Source of the DNA: Neorhizobium sp. NCHU2750
Lineage (GTDB): Bacteria > Pseudomonadota > Alphaproteobacteria > Rhizobiales > Rhizobiaceae
DNA length: 64,000 nt
Direction of reading: 5' to 3'
NCBI RefSeq assembly: GCF_003597675.1
Contig: NZ_CP030827.1
Location: 1,178,001-1,242,000 of the forward strand
The translations under genes were made by a program, and so were the position numbers. The notes under the pieces were generated by a model. That model was not told where the DNA came from, searched no databases, and worked only from the letters and a program-made list of their open reading frames with translations. The first letter of the stretch is position 1. The number at the start of each line of letters is the position of its first letter. Below are positions 39,801 to 48,055 of this stretch, piece after piece.

Positions 39801-40287
39801 CATTGTGCTGCCATGCATTCTTGCCGTCTCCTTATCTATTAAGTTGTCGCTGGGGGGGACGATTGTAGATCCTTCCTTTGCGGAAGTCGTCGTTGCTGCC
39901 GAAACCCGTGTAGTTAACCATGCAGTGCAAAGTGCTGGTGTGACCACCTTTGCGGGTAGAACGGCTCTGTTGCTGGCGACGGCTGACTGCATGATGTATC
40001 TGGTCCCGGTTGGCCTTGAGGGGTGGCATCAGCAGACGCTACGAAAGTCGATGAGTGAAGGGCAAACGCTCTGGTTCTTTTTTAATGGAGCCTTGTATTA
40101 TAATGTGCAACCTCGGTGGCTACCTATGATAACGGTATACACCGCGAAGAGCCTTCGATATATCGGCTTTTCGACAGTCTACCATCCTATGTATGCCATT
40201 GTAGCATCTCCGGAGTGTGACGTTGCACGGATCAACTGGTCGTTCTTGCCGGCGCTTCATTTCAAGACTGCGATTTGGGAAAATTGA
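39781..40287 (+). CDS. probable exosortase partner protein, single-pass
   Basis: 168 residues. The ATG lies inside the last codons of the exosortase gene (20-nt overlap), so the two are translated together. A basic N terminus and one hydrophobic anchor (about 6-26) are followed by a periplasmic domain with no recognised family; it has two Cys (in TADCMMYLV and SPECDVAR) and an aromatic-rich WFFFNGALYYNV stretch. In EpsH-type systems the exosortase is often fused to or followed by an EpsI-like periplasmic protein; position and topology fit such a role, but sequence similarity is not evident. The stop codon sits within the target duplication of the following IS. Confidence 0.6.
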   Translation: MQRYRFNIVLPCILAVSLSIKLSLGGTIVDPSFAEVVVAAETRVVNHAVQSAGVTTFAGRTALLLATADCMMYLVPVGLEGWHQQTLRKSMSEGQTLWFFFNGALYYNVQPRWLPMITVYTAKSLRYIGFSTVYHPMYAIVASPECDVARINWSFLPALHFKTAIWEN

Positions 40288-40353
40288 GTGACCTGAGCCC
40301 CTGAACTTCCTCCAGATTTTGGTAGAGTCCGTCGCATCAAGGAGACGGACGGA

Positions 40354-40620
40354 ATGAAGCATTCACGGTTCACGGACGAGCAGATCATCGGGATATTGAA
40401 AGAGCAGGAAAGCGGCATGCGGACGGCCGATGTCTGCCGCAAGCACGGGATATCCGAGGCGACCTTCTACAAATACAAGGCGAAGTTCGGCGGCATGGAG
40501 TTATCCGATGCTCGCAAGCTGAAGGCTTTGGAAGACGAGAACGCCAAGCTGAAGAAGCTGCTGGCCGAGACCATGCTGGACAACGCCATTCTGAAAGATG
40601 TCGCTTCAAAAAAGTGGTGA
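40354..40620 (+). CDS. IS3-family transposase OrfA
   Basis: 88 residues. A helix-turn-helix DNA-binding domain ([14 protein letters not shown], then [21 protein letters not shown]) is followed by a leucine-zipper-like helix ([21 protein letters not shown]). It binds the IS ends and can fuse with OrfB by frameshifting. Confidence 0.93.
   Translation: MKHSRFTDEQIIGILKEQESGMRTADVCRKHGISEATFYKYKAKFGGMELSDARKLKALEDENAKLKKLLAETMLDNAILKDVASKKW
40608..40614 (+). promoter_or_regulatory. programmed -1 frameshift heptamer A AAA AAG
   Basis: The heptamer AAAAAAG is in the canonical phase of the OrfA frame (A, AAA, AAG), two codons before the OrfA stop. OrfB lies in the -1 frame. Slippage would give the OrfAB transposase. 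Confidence 0.8.
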
Positions 40621-41456
40621 CGCCCGATGTGAAGCGAGACGCTGTGGCTCATGTTTGCAAACGACACGGGGTGAGCCAGCGTCGGGCGTGTAAGGTTTTG
40701 TCCGTTGATCGGTCGAGTGTGCGCTATCGTAGCATTCGACCGGATGACGCTGATATCCGTGAGGCGATGAGGCTGGTGGCGTCCGAGCGCCGTCGTTTCG
40801 GTTATCGCCGCATTCACGTCATGCTGGGTCGGCAGGGCATCATCATGAACCTGAAGAAACTGCGGCGTCTCTATCGCGAAGAGAAGCTGACCGTGCGCAA
40901 ACGTGGTGGACGCAAACGGGCTTTGGGGACGAGACGCCCCCTGGCGCTGCCCTCGCGTGCCAACGAACGCTGGAGCTTGGATTTCGTCAGCGACGCCTTC
41001 ACAGATGGTCGTCGCTTTCGGGTTCTGGCCGTCGTCGACGACTTCACCCGCGAATGCCTGGCGCTGGTCGCCGACACATCGCTCTCAGGCCGGCGGCTTG
41101 CGCGGGAACTCGATGTTGTCATTGCCCGACGAGGCAAGCCGCCGCGAACGATTGTCTCCGACAATGGCACGGAGATGACCAGCATGGCCGTTCTGGAATG
41201 GTGCCAAAGCACTCGTGTCGAATGGCATTATATCGCACCGGGCAAGCCGATGCAGAATGGCTTCGTAGAAAGCTTCAACGGGAGCTTTCGTGACGAATGC
41301 CTCAACGAAACACTGTTCTCGTCTCTGACACAGGCGAGGAGCGAAATCGCAGCATGGAAGGAGGACTACAATCGGAACAGACCGCATTCTTCACTGGGCA
41401 ACATCACACCCAGCGAATTCGCAATGAAAATGGCTATGGAAAAACAGGCCGCATAA
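40614..41456 (+). CDS. IS3-family transposase OrfB (DDE integrase core)
   Basis: 280 residues from a GTG overlapping the end of OrfA. An HTH-like N-terminal part ([18 protein letters not shown]) is followed by the integrase core with the three acidic residues in [19 protein letters not shown] and [15 protein letters not shown]. The typical IS3 tail [15 protein letters not shown] is present, so the enzyme looks functional, as OrfAB made by frameshifting. Confidence 0.93.
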   Translation: MVTPDVKRDAVAHVCKRHGVSQRRACKVLSVDRSSVRYRSIRPDDADIREAMRLVASERRRFGYRRIHVMLGRQGIIMNLKKLRRLYREEKLTVRKRGGRKRALGTRRPLALPSRANERWSLDFVSDAFTDGRRFRVLAVVDDFTRECLALVADTSLSGRRLARELDVVIARRGKPPRTIVSDNGTEMTSMAVLEWCQSTRVEWHYIAPGKPMQNGFVESFNGSFRDECLNETLFSSLTQARSEIAAWKEDYNRNRPHSSLGNITPSEFAMKMAMEKQAA

Positions 41457-41530
41457 GGCCAGATTTAAAACCCAAGACTCTCCCGAAAATTGGAGGGACG
41501 ATGGGTCTCAGGTCATGAGCTAAGAGGCTT

Positions 41531-43060
41531 TCACTCTACTTCAAGCGGCAAGCTGCCCCATTTCATCGTCGGAGCCTCAGCGACGCAAACCCATATCACC
41601 CTCTTGTCATCACTTTTTGGGACGAGCAGGATCTGGCCGATCCGCCAAAGGCCATCGCTTCCACTCTCTGCCGGCAACTTATTGGCAATCTGGCTGTCAC
41701 CACGCTTTTGATAACTGATGGAGCCAATAGTAATATTATTGACCGATAGAAAACCTAATGCATAATCGGAAAGGTTAAGCTCTACTTCTCCTTCTCCTTC
41801 TCCTTCTAGGTAAATTTTATCGCAGTATCCCACATTTGATAAGACAGAACGAGAACGATCAATTCGCACATTTGTGGGGCTCGCGAGCAGGGTCTGCAAG
41901 TTCTTCAGAGCGGCACCCAGGTCGTCTGAATTACTGCCCGGATCAGGTCCCATAGGAAGATCAATTGACGCTACATCAACTGCTCGCGCAGACGTCCCTT
42001 CGGCGGCCAAAACGGTTGTACTGGTGCAAGCGTCGGCCGCAATGTGGTCGAATATACTCGGATTTCCCACGCAATCCAAAAAGCGAACGACCGTTGCGGG
42101 AAATTGATCTCCACCGTTGTCTGGGCGACCTTTAATGAAGTGGTTATTTGAAAAGCGATGACCGCCACTTTTAGAAATGACAATATGGCTCGAAACTCCG
42201 GGGTCCTTCAAGAGCCGAGAATTCCTCCAGAAGATGTTGTCTGATATAACTTGCCCGTCCGAGGCCTCGATCAGGGCTATAGCGGCTTTCCCGCACGCGT
42301 CGAAGATGTTGCCAACAAAGCTGTTGACACGACAATTCTTTCCGAGAAGAACATATGGTTCCATTCCCCACTCAACTCGGTTGAGTGACATTATGTTAAG
42401 GCCACCGCCCGGATCGACACGTAGCACATTCTTTTTCATCGAAACGAATGTGTTGCCGATAATTTTCATGTCTACCACAATGCCTGCGAAGCCGTAATTA
42501 CAACCCATTATGGTGTTTTGTTCGAACTGCCAAGCGCCAAAACCTCTGACGGTGTCGCTGGCTATCGCTTCCATGTTTTGTAAAAAACATCCCCGCATAT
42601 GCACATGGGATGCAACCTTGCCCTTGGGGAATACTGTGTCGTTTGGGGCGAATTTTTCGGCCCTTCTAATAATGATGTTTTCAATTCGGCAACGCTGCCC
42701 CTCGGAAAAAGTCGCGCCGTGGCGACCAGTAACATACTGAAAAGTTGCAAATGACTTCGGCCATGGCACGTTGTCATCTTGCCATGTCTCCCAATAATTT
42801 GGGTATATGCTGGAAATATTACCTTGAATGACAGCTCCATTGTGAAGTTCGAACGGTCTTGTTTGTTTGACAATACCTGTGACTTGAATAGGCAATCCTA
42901 AGGTTTTCGCAGTCCGCAATGCTTCCTCAAACTCAGCCTGGTGGTCTCCTTTCGAAGGGTCGGCATTAAACGAGACGGCGTTAAAAAGCGCACTCTGAGC
43001 TAAAGCCCTTCCTGGGGCGGAAGCTATAGTCGCTAAGCAAAAATAACGTCGATTTAACAT
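41531..43060 (-). CDS. exported right-handed beta-helix protein, possible polysaccharide-modifying enzyme
   Basis: 509 residues. A signal peptide (about 1-22, ending ALA) directs export. From about 60 to 340 there are many short repeats with Asn, Ile and Phe at regular steps (IIGNTFVSM, SFVGNIFDA, QVISDNIFW, HRFSNNHFI), the pattern of parallel beta-helix lyases, hydrolases and epimerases. A short EGEGEGE stretch is encoded by a hexanucleotide repeat. It overlaps the Wzy-like gene by 7 nt, so it is probably co-transcribed and acts on the same polymer. Catalytic residues and activity cannot be assigned. Confidence 0.7.
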   Translation of the reverse strand: MLNRRYFCLATIASAPGRALAQSALFNAVSFNADPSKGDHQAEFEEALRTAKTLGLPIQVTGIVKQTRPFELHNGAVIQGNISSIYPNYWETWQDDNVPWPKSFATFQYVTGRHGATFSEGQRCRIENIIIRRAEKFAPNDTVFPKGKVASHVHMRGCFLQNMEAIASDTVRGFGAWQFEQNTIMGCNYGFAGIVVDMKIIGNTFVSMKKNVLRVDPGGGLNIMSLNRVEWGMEPYVLLGKNCRVNSFVGNIFDACGKAAIALIEASDGQVISDNIFWRNSRLLKDPGVSSHIVISKSGGHRFSNNHFIKGRPDNGGDQFPATVVRFLDCVGNPSIFDHIAADACTSTTVLAAEGTSARAVDVASIDLPMGPDPGSNSDDLGAALKNLQTLLASPTNVRIDRSRSVLSNVGYCDKIYLEGEGEGEVELNLSDYALGFLSVNNITIGSISYQKRGDSQIANKLPAESGSDGLWRIGQILLVPKSDDKRVIWVCVAEAPTMKWGSLPLEVE

Positions 43061-44301
43061 GTGAAATCCCGTCGAATATAAGTGTATGTCAATGGAGGTC
43101 TTGATTTCACTATTGGGTGCCGCATCGCCGGATGGATCGCGGTAGCGTTGGGTGGCTGTTTCTTTTTTTGTCCCCGGGCAGAAATAAGGACTACCGTAAG
43201 TCCGAAGACGACTACGCCACTGCTCAGCGCTGACACGGAAAGCCCATTAGCGGCACAAATCGCCACGAATCCGCAACTTACTCGGGCGCTATCCGAAGCG
43301 CTCCTAAATAATGAGTACAGTATAAAGATAGTCACGATAAGGCCCAAGATGCCATGGTCAAAGACAACCCGCAAAAAGAAGGAATGCAGTATCACTGAGT
43401 AACATGTCAGGGAGTTTTCGTCCGAAAATAACGGCGCATAGGACACCAAATCAGCGCATGCCCTTATGGACAATGGCGTAACAGGTGTTGTTCCAAAAAG
43501 ATACTGCCAAAGCGTCCAGTCGCTTGTTTCGTAGAGGAATATGTGAAGGAAGTTGAGCCGGTCGATCGCGGTTAGATCATTATCTCCACTTCTGCTGGAG
43601 AATAGATAGTAGATCAATGAAACTCCAACAACTGCAGCGCCCGCCATGGTGACAATATCTTTGGGGCGTCTTGGGCGGAACGAGAAGGCGATCGCCAGTA
43701 CTGCGGCTCCAAGGGCTGATCTTGATCCCGATATAAGGCACAGTAAAAGGAGGAGGATTGCCCAGATAGCTGGGGGCTTTGGGCGATAGGAGAATGCGCC
43801 GAAGTACAGAATAACCACCGAAGCAAGCTCGAAGTTATTTTCCACAAAAAATGCAGGGCGCGGAACGCCAAGTGCTCTGTAGATGGAGTAATTGATAAGA
43901 AATACAAGTATTGACGCCTTCGCAATATTTTCGATCTGCGTTCGAGTTAAGGTGATTTTGCATGATGCCACGGACATAATTACTAAGTAAATCATGCTCT
44001 TGAATGCATATATATAGTCTGAGAATCCCACTGAATTTATCGATGATACTGCGAAGCCATAAATGCAATATATCAAAATTAATAATATTACAGGATTTGA
44101 TAGTCTTTCTCGGGCTCCGTTTGCTAAAATAAGGCGATGGAGAAATATAATTAGTACAAGAGCATCAAAAAGCACGCTGGCCTGAAGGTGAGCTAGTTTT
44201 ATAATCACTGAAGAGCTAGTCAGGAGTATAAAGCAGCCGGTATACCACGCAAAACCGGCCAATCGTCGCGTTTTTTGTTTAGGAACTCGTAAGTTTTTCA
44301 A
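43054..44301 (-). CDS. Wzy/O-antigen-ligase-like membrane polymerase
   Basis: 415 residues with about 11 membrane segments and a larger periplasmic loop (about 255-305) ahead of a HGILGLIVTIFILYSLF helix; this is the layout of O-antigen polymerase/ligase proteins. The start is a TTG preceded by GGAG at 9 nt. It should polymerise the repeat unit after flipping by the Wzx-like protein. A Lys-rich tail follows the last helix. Identity rests on topology and locus rather than on a strong motif. Confidence 0.75.
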   Translation of the reverse strand: MKNLRVPKQKTRRLAGFAWYTGCFILLTSSSVIIKLAHLQASVLFDALVLIIFLHRLILANGARERLSNPVILLILIYCIYGFAVSSINSVGFSDYIYAFKSMIYLVIMSVASCKITLTRTQIENIAKASILVFLINYSIYRALGVPRPAFFVENNFELASVVILYFGAFSYRPKPPAIWAILLLLLCLISGSRSALGAAVLAIAFSFRPRRPKDIVTMAGAAVVGVSLIYYLFSSRSGDNDLTAIDRLNFLHIFLYETSDWTLWQYLFGTTPVTPLSIRACADLVSYAPLFSDENSLTCYSVILHSFFLRVVFDHGILGLIVTIFILYSLFRSASDSARVSCGFVAICAANGLSVSALSSGVVVFGLTVVLISARGQKKKQPPNATAIHPAMRHPIVKSRPPLTYTYIRRDFTC

Positions 44302-44864
44302 CGCACCAATCTCCGGTGTAGTGAGGCATTGATCGTGTGAAGAATAAAAGCCTTTAGTGCTGTGGGTTCTCTATCTCCTAGTCTACCAAAGATAAATAAT
44401 ATATGGTCAATTTTATTGGCTGTCGCGATCTCGATTTGTGTTCGTGATGGGTGTCGGTGTTCGGCTGGGGCTCATGGTGGAAAGATCCGTGGCGCTTATC
44501 GGCCGTAGGGGGGGGGGCTGATTTCTGGCCAGTTCGCTCAGTGTGTGGCATCGGGACACTCGCTCCGATTATTTGTGAACGATTCCTCTTTATATCACTG
44601 CGCAAGCTGTATTTTTCCGGGCTGCGCCAGCTCGAAATAGAAACAGGGTTAATCTGAGAATTGCGGTAATTTGTACGTAACTTTATCATTAAGTGCTTGT
44701 TAATAAATGCCAAAAAAATCGGATATACGCGATTGTGTAGCAGTCGTCGTGGGTGGCGGGATAAGTTATTTGTACGTCATCGTGGTTAAACAATATTTCC
44801 ACTACTTGAATGGAGTTCGGTGGCATGCGATGTGAAGCTAATTGAACTTTGGGAGTGTTTGGGA
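44302..44864. other. divergent spacer with a G10 tract
   Basis: 563 nt between the polymerase gene (minus) and VPGPEAG protein 4 (plus). It contains a run of ten G at 44508-44517 and AT-rich blocks near 44380 and 44690-44800 that likely hold promoters. No credible gene. Confidence 0.5.
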
Positions 44865-45773
44865 ATGTATAGGGGTCGTAAGGAAGTCTGTTTTATTGCG
44901 ATGGCTTTGGCGGGCGTCGTCGTTATGTCGCCTGTGGTTAACGCTCAAACGACTGATGGGGCGGCTGTCGCCTCCGAGGTTCCTGCTGTCACAACACCTC
45001 CCGCGCGGGTGGAAGGCGAGACAACCGCAAATTATCTTGCTCGGATTGGTGCTGCAGATCCGGGGAGCGTGTCCGGCGTCATCGAGCAGATGCTTCAGTC
45101 ATCTCCCACAGAATTCGCCGCGGTAGCGGCTTTTGCGAGTGACCCTGGCACTCAGCCCGCTCTCGCGAGCGAGGCCGTTCGCGGGCTAGCCCAGTCGGCA
45201 AAGAACCCTGTTGTGGTTGCCCAGCAGGCGTCCGCGTATGCTCTATCGAACCCTGCAAATGCAGCGTCCATCGTCTCGATTGCCCGGCAGGCCAGTGAAT
45301 CGACATTTTCGCAGGTTATGGGCGAAGGTTTGGCACTAGCAGCCAATACACGACGGTCCGAGGGGAACACAGGTGCCGCTTCCGGCATTCAGACGCAGGC
45401 CACAGCGCCGACGGCTCCCACCGAGTTGACCAAAGCCTTTACGGACAACTTCGTGCAAACCGCGGCGCCTGCGGCTGCCTCAACTGCGGCTGCAGGCGGT
45501 GGCAATATCTCGAACGGTACGTCGGGGCCGCTCGGCGGGCCGAGCAACGGCGATACGTCGGTCGCTCAATCTGGTCCGTCTGGTTCAAGTAGCGGTTCGT
45601 CGGGCTTCAGCTTTGCCGGTAATGCGAGGACGACTTACGTCACCAATACGACGATCTTGCCAACACCTGGGCCTGAAGCGGGTGCCGGCATAGGAACGCT
45701 CGCCATGGGCGGCCTGATTTACTGGTTGCGCCGTCGCAACCGGGGTGATGGCATTCGGTCGCTTCCCCGCTGA
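44865..45773 (+). CDS. secreted protein 4 with PGPEAG C-terminal sorting tail, low-complexity
   Basis: 302 residues from the ATG at 44865 (GGGAG 9 nt upstream); GTG at 44820 is an alternative. A signal peptide covers about 1-28 (ending VNA). The mature protein has an Ala/Ser/Gln-rich helical region, then a Gly/Ser/Asn-rich flexible stretch (about 215-260). The tail is TPGPEAGAGIGTLAMGG, a hydrophobic run and LRRRNRGDG. It is therefore a fourth candidate substrate of the exosortase, the one located in the polysaccharide operon region. The flexible linker before the motif is typical of surface-sorted proteins. Confidence 0.83.
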   Translation: MYRGRKEVCFIAMALAGVVVMSPVVNAQTTDGAAVASEVPAVTTPPARVEGETTANYLARIGAADPGSVSGVIEQMLQSSPTEFAAVAAFASDPGTQPALASEAVRGLAQSAKNPVVVAQQASAYALSNPANAASIVSIARQASESTFSQVMGEGLALAANTRRSEGNTGAASGIQTQATAPTAPTELTKAFTDNFVQTAAPAAASTAAAGGGNISNGTSGPLGGPSNGDTSVAQSGPSGSSSGSSGFSFAGNARTTYVTNTTILPTPGPEAGAGIGTLAMGGLIYWLRRRNRGDGIRSLPR

Positions 45774-45932
45774 CGTCTAAGGCAGAGTGAGCGCTGTAAG
45801 GGAAGCTCTGCTGAGCTAGGTATGGTAGGCTGAGATATCGACATGTTTGTTCGCCAGTCTCATTTCGATGGCGACCGATCACTATGTTAGCAAATTTGTG
45901 CGTCTGTTGGATGCTGACAGGAGTTTCAAGAC

Positions 45933-47930
45933 ATGTCTTTTATCCGCAGGATAGCGCTGTCTGCTGCGCTCTTGGGGCTCTGTTGGGGAGCGGTAGATCT
46001 GCCGCAAGCCGAAGCCCAGCAAAAGGCGGCTCTCGCCCAACCCAATATAAGCGAAACGGCGTTTCGCACCTGGTTGGCTTCCCTCGAGAAAAGCGGCGCC
46101 AAGCTTGGCCCGGTCCAGACGCGCTATGAGGCCTCAACCGATACGCTTGATGCTGAGGGAATATCTCTATCCTGGCCGCAATCCGCAGCCTCGGGCGGTC
46201 TTGCAACATCTTTAGAGTTTTCTATCCGACACCTGTCCGTGAAATCCTTCCGTTCCAATAATGGAGGTATTTCGTTCGAGGCGGTAACAGCACAAGACGT
46301 GGTCATCGCGCCAGCTGGGGCAGTGCAGGGGCAGGTTCATATTGGCGAGCTGCTCTTGGGGGGAGGTCAGTTACCAAGCCTTGCGGGCTTTGTCGCAGAC
46401 CCGACAAAACCATTTACCACACAAGTCCGCTTAGTCCGCCTTTTAACAAGCGCAAAGGTTGCCAATGCCTCTGCCAAAAAGCTTGAGCTCCCGAGTGGCG
46501 TTCAAATCGCTTCCACTAGCCTCGATGCTTTCGCTGCAGGCAAGGCCAAACTTCTGAAAATAGAAGGTCTGGTGTTTGCGCGGGCACCGTCCGAGGCGTC
46601 ACCAGGCCAGAGTGGCAAACTTGCCGTGGAGAGTGTGGCGGTCGCCGACATCGACTTTGATCCATATCTGCGCCTATTTGAGCCGAGCGCCTATTTAGAC
46701 AACGGCTCTGCGCGTCCTTGGGCAAATATGATCGGCTCTATCACTCTCGCCGGGCTGAAAGCCGAAAGCGGTCCATTCTCCACTTCGATCAGGCAAGCAA
46801 ATGCCGGCCCGGTAAAGGTCAAGCAATTCGATGAAGATCTGAGCGGTATCTTCAATCGCGCGGCCTCCGATCCTCAATACCTATCGGCAAACCCGCTAAA
46901 TGCCGCAAAGATTGCCTCGGCGATCCGCAATGCATTCGCAATTGATACCGTGTCCACTGAGGATGTCACCATATCCGGGCAAAACCAGAGCGGGGCGATA
47001 ACGGCGCATCTAGCTCAGGCAGCAATTCAAAACCTGACGGCGGATAGCATCAAGAAAATGACGGCCGGCGATCTTGCGATCAAAGATCCCACTGGCGAGT
47101 TCAAGTTGTCGTCTGTTGATCTTGGCGACATCAATCTCGTGCCGGTGACGCCGGATGACGGCAAGACGGCGCGCACCGCAGGTGTGACAACAGCCATTGT
47201 GCCGGCAATCGGTTCGATCAAGGCAGACGGCCTTTCACTCAAGTTACAAGACACGGCTGCGAGCCTCGACAGTCTGGATGTCTCGATGGCGTACTTTATC
47301 GGCGCAACGCCGACAAATGTTCAGCTGAAGCTCGGGCATCTGAAGTTTGAAACCGCTCAGATCTCCAATCCGCCCCTGAAACAGGCTTTGACAGATTTGG
47401 GTTATCCGACTGTCGATCTTTCCGTCAATTTGTCCGGAAATTGGGATGATACATCGGGTTCGGTGCTATTGGATGACCTGACCATCGCCGGCGCGGATAT
47501 GGGGACGCTATCCTTGTCTGGCGCATTTTCAGGCATTTCCCGTGGTGGCCTGCAAGCGCCGGCAACGGTCCTGCCGACGGAATTGGCGAAGGCGGGTATT
47601 AAAAACTTCAGGCTGACTTTCGAAAACGCGTCACTTTTCGACCGTTACGTTGCCAAAGTTGCCCAGGCGAACGGCAGGAGCGTCGACGATATAAAGAAGA
47701 CTTTGTCGGCCAATATCCCAAATATATTTGCAGGGATTAATCCCGCAGGTTTGCGAAACAAATTCATCTTTGCTGCGATCGGCTTCCTAAACGCACCTCA
47801 AATGTTGATCCTTGGGGCCGCGCCGGAAAATACTGTGTCGTTCCAAGAGGTGGCCGCTGCAATGCAGACACCGAGCAACCTTCCCGCTCTCCTCAATATT
47901 GATGTGAGCGCGAATAATCGCCGTCAATAA
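45933..47930 (+). CDS. large exported protein of unknown function
   Basis: 665 residues. AGGAG lies about 10 nt before the ATG. A Sec signal peptide covers about 1-28 (ending AEA). The rest is soluble, with repeated Leu/Ser/Asp-rich strands (SLDVSMAYF, DLSVNLSGNW, VLLDDLTIAG), a beta-rich pattern like AsmA/YdgA-type periplasmic proteins, but no family is certain. It has no C-terminal sorting tail. It sits between VPGPEAG protein 4 and the Wzc-like gene, all in the same direction. Confidence 0.65.
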   Translation: MSFIRRIALSAALLGLCWGAVDLPQAEAQQKAALAQPNISETAFRTWLASLEKSGAKLGPVQTRYEASTDTLDAEGISLSWPQSAASGGLATSLEFSIRHLSVKSFRSNNGGISFEAVTAQDVVIAPAGAVQGQVHIGELLLGGGQLPSLAGFVADPTKPFTTQVRLVRLLTSAKVANASAKKLELPSGVQIASTSLDAFAAGKAKLLKIEGLVFARAPSEASPGQSGKLAVESVAVADIDFDPYLRLFEPSAYLDNGSARPWANMIGSITLAGLKAESGPFSTSIRQANAGPVKVKQFDEDLSGIFNRAASDPQYLSANPLNAAKIASAIRNAFAIDTVSTEDVTISGQNQSGAITAHLAQAAIQNLTADSIKKMTAGDLAIKDPTGEFKLSSVDLGDINLVPVTPDDGKTARTAGVTTAIVPAIGSIKADGLSLKLQDTAASLDSLDVSMAYFIGATPTNVQLKLGHLKFETAQISNPPLKQALTDLGYPTVDLSVNLSGNWDDTSGSVLLDDLTIAGADMGTLSLSGAFSGISRGGLQAPATVLPTELAKAGIKNFRLTFENASLFDRYVAKVAQANGRSVDDIKKTLSANIPNIFAGINPAGLRNKFIFAAIGFLNAPQMLILGAAPENTVSFQEVAAAMQTPSNLPALLNIDVSANNRRQ

Positions 47931-48055
47931 GAAAGTAGATCGCGCATTTTCTGGGATTTAACCACTTTACCGCAATAATCTATGATGCGCTGCGGTATAT
48001 TTGTGCGATGATACTGCCTTTAATATATCGGGCTATTGAACCTTTGGGGTATTCG

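Larger units (their letters stand above)
40289..41515 (+). mobile_element. IS3-family insertion sequence (IS407-like), 1227 bp, complete
   Basis: Imperfect inverted ends begin TGACCTGAG at 40289 and end CTCAGGTCA at 41515; the similarity continues inward for about 40 nt. A 4-bp direct repeat TGAG flanks it (40285-40288 and 41516-41519), the target-site length of the IS407 group. Two overlapping transposase frames with a programmed-frameshift heptamer lie inside. It appears intact and recent. Confidence 0.93.

Noticed and set aside
44378..44713. 111-residue minus-strand ORF in the divergent spacer
   Set aside because: Lys/Arg/His/Pro-rich random composition, no ribosome site, contains the G10 tract.
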